NCBI GenBank assembly: GCA_016938235.1
Contig: JAFGVA010000168.1
Span: forward strand, 1 to 64,000
Length of the DNA: 64,000 nt
Direction: 5' to 3'
From: Bacteroidales bacterium
Lineage (GTDB): Bacteria > Bacteroidota > Bacteroidia > Bacteroidales > UBA10428
The translations under genes were made by a program, and so were the position numbers. This document shows positions 38,839-47,626 of this stretch, one piece after another. Below the pieces are notes generated by a model that saw nothing but the letters and a program-made list of their open reading frames with translations, was not told where the DNA came from and did no database searches. Position 1 is the first letter of the stretch. Each line of letters begins with the position of its first letter.

Positions 38839-41505
38839 ATGAAACAAAAAATTAAAATCTTGATTTACCTGATTCTATCAGGAATAACGAATCATATTTT
38901 AGCAGATATTCCAATAGTTTCGCACAGGTATTTGGCCGATCCGGGGGCCTTGGTATACAACGATCGTGTGTATTTATACTGTTCAAACGACGATGAAAAC
39001 CCCGCAACGGATGATGGAGGTTATCAAATGCAATCAATCGTATGTGTGTCGAGCAGCGATCTGAAAAACTGGACCGATCATGGTATTGTTTTTCAGGTAC
39101 CCCGCGATGCAGCCTGGTCTGGAAAGAGTTGGGCGCCTTCGCCTGTCGAACGTAATGGCAAATTCTATTTATACTTCGGTAATGGAGGAAGTGCAATAGG
39201 CGTTGCTACTTCCGATAGTCCAACTGGTCCCTTTGTCGACCCGCTTGACGGAAGTCTTGTGAGTTCTGGTACTCCGGGGGTATTACCTGCAGATAACATC
39301 TGGATATTCGACCCCATGACTTTTGTCGATGACGATGGGCAGGCCTACATGTATTTTGGTGGTAATGGAGAAGATAACTTACGGGTTATTAAGCTAAATG
39401 ACGATATGATTAGTATTGATGGTTCTGCAACCCGGTTTCATGTTCCGTATTTTTTCGAAGCTGCCTGGATGCACAAACACAATGGCATCTATTATTTCAC
39501 CTATTCTACCAATCCGGATAACGGAATGCGTATTGATTATTTAACGAGTGACAATCCGATTTCGGGCTTTACATATGGTGGAATAGTGTCACCTCAGCCT
39601 CCCGATAATAACAATAACAATCACCAGGCGATTTTCGAATTTAAGGGAACGTGGTACGAAGTTTATCACAACCGGACTGTGGCAACGCAAAACAAAATCC
39701 CCAGAACATACAGGCGCAATCTTTGCCTTGACAGTATTTATCACAATGCGGACGGTTCAATCGTAACCATGGTGAATACTGCTGATGGATTACCACAGCT
39801 TGGGTACATGAATCCATTTGTGCGTGTCGAGGCAGAAACAATGGACGATCAAAGTGGCATATATACTGAAGTTTGTAGTCAAGGCGGAATGAATGTTTCA
39901 AACATTGATAGTGGAGACTGGATAAAAGCCCGTGGCGTTGATTTTGGTACATCAGGACCTTGTTCTTTTACTGCCGGCGTTGCATGCGATACAAAATACG
40001 GCTCAACCCAGGGAGGATACATCGAAATTCATTTAGATGAGGTTGATGGTTCTTTGATTGGCACTGTGCCGGTTTCGTACACCGGTGGGCCAGATAGCTG
40101 GAAAAACGAAACCATAGCTGTTGAGGAGGTTACAGGTGTACACGATCTGTTTTTTGTTTTCAAAGGTGAAGACAACGAAGAGATTTTCAGCTTTGATTTT
40201 TGGTATTTTAATGAAAAAACAGCTTCACACGATCTGCTTGGAATTAATGTCTCTGTTGAGCAACATAAAATTGATATTCATTCTGGCTACGACAGTACTA
40301 TAATAAAGGTAGAAGCCATTTATACTGATGGAACCACCGAAGATGTTACCACAGCGTCAGCATTTACTTTTGATATTGAAAACATAGTTTCTGTTTCTGA
40401 TAGTATTTTAAAAGGAATAGGCTTTGGAACTGTTACTGTAACTGCTGATTTTAATGGAACGACCGATAGCGTTAAAATTTTAGTGAAAGACCTCGTTAGT
40501 GAAATGACAGTGTCCAACCTTTCAGCTGATGAAAGCAATATTCAACTAATCGCAGGTAGTTCTGCATCAATTGTTATTTCAGCAGTATATGAAGACGGAC
40601 ATATTGAAAATATTACGGGCACTGCAACCTACACAAATCCACACCCTGAGATTGCAACAATTTCAAACGGAGTGATAAAGGGAGTAAGCGAAGGTGAAGT
40701 TGATATTACGATTAGTTTTCAGGGTAAACTTGGCGAAGCCCAAACCACGGTGATACATATCACTGTCAATGCAGCTTATGGGGTATGGCTTGAAGCAGAG
40801 TGTGGTACTGTAGGTTCGCTCTGGGACATAAATACAGATAATAGTGCTTCGCATACAGAATATGTAACTATACAATCGGGAAATAATAGTACAGATGCAG
40901 CCTCTGCTGATGCATCCGGATTATTGAGCTACACATTTGATATTCCTGCAAGTGGTATCTATTATATCTATGCACGGGTAATTTGTCCATCAGCAAATGA
41001 TGATTCTTTCTGGCTTAAAATGGATAATGGTTCTTTTCTTATGTGGAATGGCGTGGCGGGTTCTTCTTCATGGGTATGGACTTATTTTCCTACATCATTT
41101 GACTTAAGTCAGGGAAGTCATACCTTAACAATTTCATATCGTGAAGATGGTGCCAGACTTGATAAACTATGGATTACCAACGCCGGAACAGAACTTGTAA
41201 ATGCTGGTTCTGAAGCTGATAATTGTACTTCCATCAAGACTTACGAGGTAAAGAAACAAAATAACATCAGTTTGTCACCCAATCCGGCCGAAAGCTATGT
41301 TACCATTTCATCAAATGAGTTTATAGATGAAGTACTGGTATATGATTTAACCGGAAAATGTATTATACATGAAGCTGTTGGTTCTGATGTAAAAAAATAT
41401 ATTTTATCCCTGGAACTTGAACCAGGTGTGTTCTTTGTTGAAGTTAAAAATAATATCGATTCCGAAATTACCAAATTGGTTGTAAGGAAAAATATAAGAT
41501 ATTGA
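38839..41505 (+). CDS. Secreted multidomain GH43 (probable arabinoxylan arabinofuranosidase) with two binding modules and T9SS tail
   Basis: Seen in 888 residues from ATG 38839 (the frame opens at a TTG 21 bases earlier, but the signal peptide starts at this ATG): signal peptide (1-23), then the GH43 domain (about 28-320) with Asp34 in LADPGAL, Asp158 in WIFDPMTFVDDDG and Glu207 in YFFEAAWMHK. A CBM6-like domain follows (about 330-455, RVEAETMDDQSG), then two bacterial Ig-like domains (about 470-640), a second module (about 650-790) with the NDDSFW signature shared with the GH10 modules, and a T9SS tail. The start of the catalytic domain resembles the AXH-m2,3 arabinoxylan arabinofuranohydrolases (subfamily 29), so arabinose removal is the best guess; xylosidase activity is not excluded. 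Confidence 0.88.
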   Translation: MKQKIKILIYLILSGITNHILADIPIVSHRYLADPGALVYNDRVYLYCSNDDENPATDDGGYQMQSIVCVSSSDLKNWTDHGIVFQVPRDAAWSGKSWAPSPVERNGKFYLYFGNGGSAIGVATSDSPTGPFVDPLDGSLVSSGTPGVLPADNIWIFDPMTFVDDDGQAYMYFGGNGEDNLRVIKLNDDMISIDGSATRFHVPYFFEAAWMHKHNGIYYFTYSTNPDNGMRIDYLTSDNPISGFTYGGIVSPQPPDNNNNNHQAIFEFKGTWYEVYHNRTVATQNKIPRTYRRNLCLDSIYHNADGSIVTMVNTADGLPQLGYMNPFVRVEAETMDDQSGIYTEVCSQGGMNVSNIDSGDWIKARGVDFGTSGPCSFTAGVACDTKYGSTQGGYIEIHLDEVDGSLIGTVPVSYTGGPDSWKNETIAVEEVTGVHDLFFVFKGEDNEEIFSFDFWYFNEKTASHDLLGINVSVEQHKIDIHSGYDSTIIKVEAIYTDGTTEDVTTASAFTFDIENIVSVSDSILKGIGFGTVTVTADFNGTTDSVKILVKDLVSEMTVSNLSADESNIQLIAGSSASIVISAVYEDGHIENITGTATYTNPHPEIATISNGVIKGVSEGEVDITISFQGKLGEAQTTVIHITVNAAYGVWLEAECGTVGSLWDINTDNSASHTEYVTIQSGNNSTDAASADASGLLSYTFDIPASGIYYIYARVICPSANDDSFWLKMDNGSFLMWNGVAGSSSWVWTYFPTSFDLSQGSHTLTISYREDGARLDKLWITNAGTELVNAGSEADNCTSIKTYEVKKQNNISLSPNPAESYVTISSNEFIDEVLVYDLTGKCIIHEAVGSDVKKYILSLELEPGVFFVEVKNNIDSEITKLVVRKNIRY

Positions 41506-41561
41506 TGTGCAACAATAATTAATCTTTTATAAGTTTATATTCAAAATTAAATATACAGGAT

Positions 41562-43646
41562 ATGAAGAAAATTAAAACCATTTTATTTCTCATGCTTCTT
41601 GCCATAAGTTATAGTTCATTTTGTCAGAATGAAGCTATCGTATTGGAAGCTGAATCAGCTGCGTTAGGAGCCGATTACCAGACACTAACAGATGAGGGGA
41701 TTACATACATAACACCCCAAACCGATCTTATTGACGGTAATTTTCCGGCAAGTGCCGATAAGGTTGTTACATTTTCTGTAACTTTCCCCGATTCAGGTAC
41801 TTACAAATTCTTTGCCCGTGTGAGGGTTGGTTCGGGAACCTGGAACGATGACAGTTACTTTTACGGAAATGGCTTTGGCACAAAGGATCCCGGCAATGGC
41901 GATGACTGGATTATGTGTAACGGACTTGCCTCGGCCGGACAAACCTATCCATACCTGGTTGTCGAAAACCAGGGAGACGCCGGTGCAGAAATATTTAAAT
42001 GGGTTGCATTTTCTGATTTTACCGGTGGCGAAGCTCCTGTCACCTTCAGGGTTGAGCTTGGAGAACTGACCAAAACCTTCGAAATTGGGGCCCGCGAAAA
42101 TGGATTGGATTTTGATAAAATTGCCTTCGGAAGAGCAGGTCTCTATTATACAGTAGAAAATCTTAACAATGGCGAAGCAGGCTCAGTAACACCTCCGGAA
42201 GGTCCTGAGTATGGTTTACCCTTAGCCCATGGACTTGATAAATTTTTAGGTTGCGGATATACTCCGGGTGAAAAAGAGATATTCAAAGCATACTGGAATC
42301 AGGTTACTCCCGGGAATGCAGGAAAATGGGGCTCTGTTGAATCAACCCGTGATGTGATGAACTGGGGTCCACTGGACGAAACTTACAATTTTGCTTTGGA
42401 AAACAATTTTGTTTATAAACACCATGTTTTAGTATGGGGTGCTCAGCAACCTGGTTGGATTGCAGAGCTTGATTCTGCTGAACAAAGAGCCGAAATAGAG
42501 GAATGGTTCGACACTGTTGCTAAACGCTACCCTGATATGGATCAGATTGAGGTTGTAAACGAACCTTTACATCAGGCACCCGACAGCGAACATGAAGGTA
42601 ATTATATTAAGGCTTTGGGTGGTGCCGGTGAAACCGGTTGGGATTGGATTATTGAGTCTTTCCGCCTGGCACGCGAGAAGTTTGCTGATACCATTGACCT
42701 TCTGATAAATGAGTATGGAATAATGGATAATACTACAAATACAGACAGATACCTTGAGATTATTAAACTTTTACAAGAAGAGGATTTAATTGATGGTATT
42801 GGTTTTCAGGGGCATGGTTTTTCGCATAATGGTACAAATGCAACCTACCTGAGGAATATCGATACCCTGGCTAGCACTGGTTTACCGGTTTATGTTACTG
42901 AACTTGATATTGATGGTAACACCGATCTTGAACAAGTTCACAATTACATGAATTTATTCCCCTTGTTATGGGAACATCCGAATATTCACGGTATTACTTT
43001 ATGGGGCTATGAATATGGGCTTTGGAGACAGGATGCCGGTGCTAACCTTGTTGACCAGTATGGTGTTGACAGGCCTGCATTTACCTGGTTAAAGGCTTAT
43101 ATGAAAGATGAGTTTGTTGCTAATGAATCGGTAATAGTTTCTACTCAAAGTGGCGAATCTACCATAGAAACCGAAGGAGGAACCTTGCAGATGGTTGCTA
43201 CTTTTGCACCTGAAAATACCACCCTTACAACAGCCAAATGGTCTGTTAACGATAATAATATTGCTACAATTAGCGAAGATGGTTTGCTTACAGCAGTTGC
43301 CAATGGTACTATAACAGTAAAAGCAATTTCACTGGAATTAGGCAGTTCGGTTCAGGATGAGATGGAGATTACAATTTCCGGTCAGCCGGTAAGTGTTGCA
43401 AATTTTACCGAAAACAGCGAAATAAAATTGTTTCCTAATCCGGTAAAAGATGGAAACTTTACCATTTCCGGAATGCAAAACATTGAATTAATTGAAATAA
43501 TTGATTTAAACGGAAGCACAGTTAAATCATTCAGGATTTATAATGAGTCATCTGTTGATGTAAACCTGGATTCAAAAACCGGAATATATTTTGTGCGATT
43601 GTATGGAAATGATAAATACTATTATCAAAAGATAATTGTTAAGTAA
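41562..43646 (+). CDS. Secreted GH10 endo-xylanase, paralogue of the gene at 299
   Basis: 694 residues, with the same domain order as 299-2365: intact signal peptide with basic start (MKKIKTILFLML, ending SSFCQN), binding module (about 24-200, NDDSYFYGNGFG), GH10 barrel (about 222-530) with acid/base Glu334 in VVNEPLH and nucleophile Glu447 in TELDIDG, bacterial Ig-like domain (about 535-612), and T9SS tail from KLFPNP. It is the reference copy that exposes the damaged start of the first gene. It lies 56 bases after the GH43 and is followed by a terminator, so GH43 and GH10 may be cotranscribed. Confidence 0.94.
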   Translation: MKKIKTILFLMLLAISYSSFCQNEAIVLEAESAALGADYQTLTDEGITYITPQTDLIDGNFPASADKVVTFSVTFPDSGTYKFFARVRVGSGTWNDDSYFYGNGFGTKDPGNGDDWIMCNGLASAGQTYPYLVVENQGDAGAEIFKWVAFSDFTGGEAPVTFRVELGELTKTFEIGARENGLDFDKIAFGRAGLYYTVENLNNGEAGSVTPPEGPEYGLPLAHGLDKFLGCGYTPGEKEIFKAYWNQVTPGNAGKWGSVESTRDVMNWGPLDETYNFALENNFVYKHHVLVWGAQQPGWIAELDSAEQRAEIEEWFDTVAKRYPDMDQIEVVNEPLHQAPDSEHEGNYIKALGGAGETGWDWIIESFRLAREKFADTIDLLINEYGIMDNTTNTDRYLEIIKLLQEEDLIDGIGFQGHGFSHNGTNATYLRNIDTLASTGLPVYVTELDIDGNTDLEQVHNYMNLFPLLWEHPNIHGITLWGYEYGLWRQDAGANLVDQYGVDRPAFTWLKAYMKDEFVANESVIVSTQSGESTIETEGGTLQMVATFAPENTTLTTAKWSVNDNNIATISEDGLLTAVANGTITVKAISLELGSSVQDEMEITISGQPVSVANFTENSEIKLFPNPVKDGNFTISGMQNIELIEIIDLNGSTVKSFRIYNESSVDVNLDSKTGIYFVRLYGNDKYYYQKIIVK

Positions 43647-43677
43647 TTAGCTGTTAATCCATGAAAAACTTTAATAG

Positions 43678-43706
43678 AAAAGGTCAGTGAGAGCTGGCCT
43701 TTTTTT
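43678..43706 (+). terminator. Rho-independent terminator after GH10
   Basis: Arms AAAAGGTCAG and CTGGCCTTTT (one G-T pair) followed by a run of T. Confidence 0.8.
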
Positions 43707-43746
43707 TGTTCTCAAAAAAAAATATATTTATATTCTGAACTAATCT

Positions 43747-45183
43747 ATGAATAATGCCATGAGAACCTTAACGCTTTGCCTCCTTTTATTTCTGATAATC
43801 TCTGTTTATGGACAGGAGTATAAAAATAACAGGGTGATTATACTTACTGATATTGAAGCTGATCCCGATGATACACAATCATTGGTACGCTTGTTTTTGT
43901 ATTCCAATCAGATTGATATTAAAGGACTGGTAGCTACCACTTCGTGTTGGATGACAGACAGGGTAAATCCTCAGTCCATTCAAAGGGTAATTGATGCCTA
44001 CGCTGAAGTTCGTGATAATTTATTATTGCATGAACCGGGTTTTCCTGAAGCGCAAACATTATCGGAACTTATAAAATCGGGTTTACCCAAATACGGTATG
44101 AAAGGAGTTGGCGAGGGCATGGACTCGGAAGGTTCTGACTGGATAATTGCAGAACTTGAAAAAGACAATGAACGCCCTTTATGGATTTCAACCTGGGGAG
44201 GGGTTAACACCCTGGCTCAGGCTTTATATAAAATCGATAAAACCAAAAGCAAAAAAGAAGCTCAAAGATTGTTCGCGAAACTAAGAGTTTATACTATATC
44301 CGATCAGGATGACAGTGGAATATGGATTCGGAATAATTTTCCAGACCTGTTTTACATCGTAAGCCCGGGAGATGATTATGGTACTGCCACATGGACTGGC
44401 ATAAATATGTTTGTTCAAGGTACAGACAATACTACCATTAGCAATTCCTGGTTAGCTCAAAATATTCAGCAGGGGCATGGCCCTTTAGGTGCCGCATACC
44501 CCGATGTAGCCTGGGGAATGGAAGGTGATACACCTGCTTTCCTTTCATTAATAAACAATGGTTTGAACTATGCCGAACATCCTGAATGGGGAGGCTGGGG
44601 AGGCCGTTACGAATGGTATAAACCTGACTTTACGAACAGGAAAGATGGTTCGTCAATTGTTACCATAGAGCCCGAAACGAGGGCTTTCTGGACAAATGCA
44701 CAAGATAGCTATACACCCTATACTGCAAATGAGTATGGGCGATCTGTAGAATCAACCGGGAATAGTTTTACAAGTGATAAAGTAACGCTTTGGCGCTGGA
44801 GAGACGATTTTCAGAATGATTTTGCAGCAAGGATGGATTGGTGCTCAAAAACATATGAAGAGGCGAATCATCCGCCTGTACCAGCTCTTATGCACCCCGA
44901 TAAAATTACCGTAAAATCAGGTCAGGGTTTTACCCTTGATGCCTTGAATACCATAGATCCAGATGGTGATAGTTTTAGTTTTTTGTGGTTTAATTACCCC
45001 GAAGCCGGAAGCTGCAAACAACCAATAAAGGTAAATGGTGCAGAAAATGTACACATGGTTTATTACACTGCACCAAAAGTTGAAAAAGAAGAAACGGCTC
45101 ATTTTATTCTAAAGGTTACAGACAGGGGAGAGCCGGTATTAACCCGATATAAAAGGATAATCGTTACAATAGTTCCGGAATAA
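43747..45183 (+). CDS. DUF1593 / Sde0182-like secreted protein (nucleoside-hydrolase-like fold)
   Basis: 478 residues with a signal peptide (about 1-22). The N-terminal domain (about 28-320) has the acidic signature LTDIEADPDDTQSLVR, the counterpart of the calcium-binding Asp cluster of nucleoside hydrolases. The C-terminal part (about 375-478) is a beta-sandwich with DPDGDSFSFLWFNYPEAG, as in the Sde0182 C-terminal domain. The family was named from a Saccharophagus protein reported to bind cellulose; its reaction is unclear to me. Position at the end of the xylan locus suggests that it acts on a plant-wall component. An alternative Met is at residue 5. There is no T9SS tail. Confidence 0.85.
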   Translation: MNNAMRTLTLCLLLFLIISVYGQEYKNNRVIILTDIEADPDDTQSLVRLFLYSNQIDIKGLVATTSCWMTDRVNPQSIQRVIDAYAEVRDNLLLHEPGFPEAQTLSELIKSGLPKYGMKGVGEGMDSEGSDWIIAELEKDNERPLWISTWGGVNTLAQALYKIDKTKSKKEAQRLFAKLRVYTISDQDDSGIWIRNNFPDLFYIVSPGDDYGTATWTGINMFVQGTDNTTISNSWLAQNIQQGHGPLGAAYPDVAWGMEGDTPAFLSLINNGLNYAEHPEWGGWGGRYEWYKPDFTNRKDGSSIVTIEPETRAFWTNAQDSYTPYTANEYGRSVESTGNSFTSDKVTLWRWRDDFQNDFAARMDWCSKTYEEANHPPVPALMHPDKITVKSGQGFTLDALNTIDPDGDSFSFLWFNYPEAGSCKQPIKVNGAENVHMVYYTAPKVEKEETAHFILKVTDRGEPVLTRYKRIIVTIVPE

Positions 45184-45263
45184 TTATGAATTACGGATAC
45201 GGATCTTCTTTTTTAGTTTTTTTTGTACTTTAATAGAATGGTTTTAACCTATTCCTTTTTATT

Positions 45264-46082
45264 ATGAGCGACCACAAATATATTGAACCTGAAAAGCGTG
45301 ACAAAAGAAAAATAAAAAATAAGATCTATGAAGAAGAACTTTTGAAGCTTCAGATAGAACTGGTTAAACTCCAAAAATGGATTAAACACGAGGGCTTACG
45401 GGTGGTTGTTATTTTCGAGGGCAGAGATGCTGCCGGAAAAGGCGGGGTAATAAAACGAATATCTCAAAGCCTGAATCCCAGAATATGCAAAGTGGTTGCG
45501 CTTGGCACGCCAACAGAAAGAGAAAAAACACAATGGTATTTTCAACGCTATGTTAACAGCCTGCCCGCAGCAGGAGAAATGATACTTTTTGATCGCAGCT
45601 GGTACAACCGTGCTGGCGTTGAACGCGTGATGGGCTTTTGCACCGATGATGAATACCAGGAATTCATGCGCTCGTGTCCAGAGTTTGAACGAATGCTCAT
45701 TCGCTCGGGTATCATTCTAATAAAATACTGGTTCTCGGTTTCTGACGAAGAACAGGAAGACCGGTTCCAGGCACGTCTTGATGATCCAACAAAACGTTGG
45801 AAATTAAGTCCAATGGATATTGCTTCCCGCGAAAAATGGATCGATTATTCTAAAGCAAAAGATGAAATGTTTAAATATACCGACACCAAACAGTCGCCCT
45901 GGTTTGTCGTTCCTGCAGATAATAAAAAGCTTGCAAGACTTAACTGTATTCATCATTTGCTGAGTTTAATTCCTTACAATGAATTGCCCATAGAGAAATT
46001 AAAACTTCCACCACGCCAGGATAGCCAGGGTTATATAAGGCCTCCGTTTACAGATCAGACTTTTATACCGGAGGTATATTGA
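45264..46082 (+). CDS. ppk2: Polyphosphate kinase 2 (PPK2 family)
   Basis: PPK2 enzymes transfer phosphate between polyphosphate and nucleotides (normally making GTP, ATP or ADP from polyP). Seen in 272 residues: Walker A GRDAAGKGG (53-61), Walker B and lid DRSWYNRAGVERVMGF (from Asp110), then KYWFSVSDEEQEDRFQARLDDP and the typical PWFVVPADNKKLARLN. Length and motifs are those of a single-domain PPK2. Class I versus II or III cannot be decided by eye. It begins after the xylan locus, lies convergent to the AraC gene with a 19-base gap, and appears to be housekeeping or stress metabolism unrelated to its neighbours. Confidence 0.93.
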   Translation: MSDHKYIEPEKRDKRKIKNKIYEEELLKLQIELVKLQKWIKHEGLRVVVIFEGRDAAGKGGVIKRISQSLNPRICKVVALGTPTEREKTQWYFQRYVNSLPAAGEMILFDRSWYNRAGVERVMGFCTDDEYQEFMRSCPEFERMLIRSGIILIKYWFSVSDEEQEDRFQARLDDPTKRWKLSPMDIASREKWIDYSKAKDEMFKYTDTKQSPWFVVPADNKKLARLNCIHHLLSLIPYNELPIEKLKLPPRQDSQGYIRPPFTDQTFIPEVY

Positions 46083-46101
46083 TTTAGACAGTTTTCAAAG
46101 A

Positions 46102-47217
46102 TTAACCGGTACTTTTTGATCTTTCCAGCTGCTTTTTGAACTCTGCAGGTGTTAACATACAAACTTTTTTAAACTCAGTATAAAAGCTTGATCGGGAGCC
46201 AAAACCGCATTCTTTGGCAAAGAAATCGAACTTGATAAATTCGCCCGAAGAGTTTTCGAGTCTTTTACATGCATATTCGATACGCAGCATATTTATAAAT
46301 TCAGGAAACGAAGATTTGTGTATTTGCCTGATACTGGAAGATATCTTCTGAATTGGTATTTTTGTTTCTTCAGATAATAGTTTTATTGTCAGTGACGAGT
46401 TTAAAAAACTATTGTTGCTTTGCATAAAACAAAGTATCTGGTTGTAAATGTCATTATGCTTTAGGCTTTCATTTTGGCTGTTTGCTTTTCTTTTTTTTTC
46501 GGTTCTTTCTGTAATTTGCGATAAGTCATCTGTTTTTTGGATATAAGTAAGAAAGTAAACTATAAAAAACACCAGGCATAACATAAACATATTAACCTGA
46601 TGGATGGTTTCGACCCGTGGAAGCAGAACAACAATAACTGAAACAGTGATACCAAAAATAATAAACAAGTACATCAGCCAAATAATTTGTTGCAGCATGG
46701 TTTGCGCTTTTTGTGACAGTTTACTATCGTTCTTTTGCATATACTTGCTTATAGCTACAATTATTAAAATTATATAAAAAAGTTGACTCATAAGTCCGAT
46801 AATATAAAGCCAATTGTCGTTTAATACTCCACAGTGCTTTTCAATTAAACAGTGTTCCTGTTCTGCCCTTGAAAGCGAATTGAAATAAATCACATATGTA
46901 AAACCGGGTGTCGATGGTAAAATGTTAATCCCGTTGCGGGCCGATAAAACTGGTCGATCAGAAATAAGCTTCATTACATAAATAAATATCAGCGGCATGA
47001 CCAGGTAAAACAGCATGGCATCGGAATAGGTCAGGAATTTTAGTTTTTTATAAATTGGAAAAGAATGCATCAGCATTACAAATTGGGCGTAAACAACAAC
47101 AAACAAAGCAAGCTGGAGGGTACTTCTCGACTTGATTTTTTCCTTGTCGGCAAAGAATGGCGATCCAATAAACAAAACAACACATAATATAGATAGACTC
47201 TCTAAAGCACCAGGCAT
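46102..47217 (-). CDS. Membrane-anchored AraC-family transcriptional regulator
   Basis: 371 residues. The N-terminal half (about 1-225) has six to seven hydrophobic helices; the C-terminal 100 residues carry an AraC helix-turn-helix (SLTIKLLSEETKIPIQKIS, then FFAKECGFGSRSSFYTEFKK and LTPAEFKKQLE). This layout is common in Bacteroidota, where a membrane domain is thought to sense a signal directly. A periplasmic or loop segment near residues 115-135 has two Cys (HCLIEKHCG) that could pair. Targets are unknown; the divergent PQQ-type propeller gene at 47627 is a candidate because the two share a 409-base intergenic region. Confidence 0.85.
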   Translation of the reverse strand: MPGALESLSILCVVLFIGSPFFADKEKIKSRSTLQLALFVVVYAQFVMLMHSFPIYKKLKFLTYSDAMLFYLVMPLIFIYVMKLISDRPVLSARNGINILPSTPGFTYVIYFNSLSRAEQEHCLIEKHCGVLNDNWLYIIGLMSQLFYIILIIVAISKYMQKNDSKLSQKAQTMLQQIIWLMYLFIIFGITVSVIVVLLPRVETIHQVNMFMLCLVFFIVYFLTYIQKTDDLSQITERTEKKRKANSQNESLKHNDIYNQILCFMQSNNSFLNSSLTIKLLSEETKIPIQKISSSIRQIHKSSFPEFINMLRIEYACKRLENSSGEFIKFDFFAKECGFGSRSSFYTEFKKVCMLTPAEFKKQLERSKSTG

Positions 47218-47626
47218 CGGGTTTGAATTAGAACTGTCTAAAAATAATAAAATTATTGATTTTTAATACGCGAAATCTAAACTTATAAAAACTTTAAATT
47301 CAACACGTTAACTGTATGGCATTTTAATCGGGTCGTTTTTTGTACCCATTTCCTATTTTTTTCTTTAGTAATATCTTCTTTCCATTTTATGTTTGTGGTA
47401 ATATTTCAACCATATCATAAAAATCTATCTCATAAAACAAACTCAATATTCATGTTAATTTTTTTTTGATTGTGTTGTATACCTTCATTTTGAAAAGTTC
47501 TCAGGATATACGGCGCAATATTGCTTTAAAGTGCGTTAATGATAATGATAATGATAATGATAAAAGTAAGTTCTCAATAAGATCTATCCATACAAATTTT
47601 AATATTAACCTAAAATACAATTGACT
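47218..47626. other. Divergent intergenic region between AraC and propeller genes
   Basis: AT-rich region that must hold both promoters. It contains a short tandem repeat (47537-47563) near the propeller gene. No clear TTTG/TAnnTTTG pair or RNA gene was recognised. Confidence 0.4.
47537..47563. repeat. Six-base tandem repeat TAATGA x4.5
   Basis: Four exact copies of TAATGA plus TAA, 64 bases before the start of the propeller gene. A six-base unit can vary in copy number by slippage and would then change promoter spacing. Confidence 0.8.
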
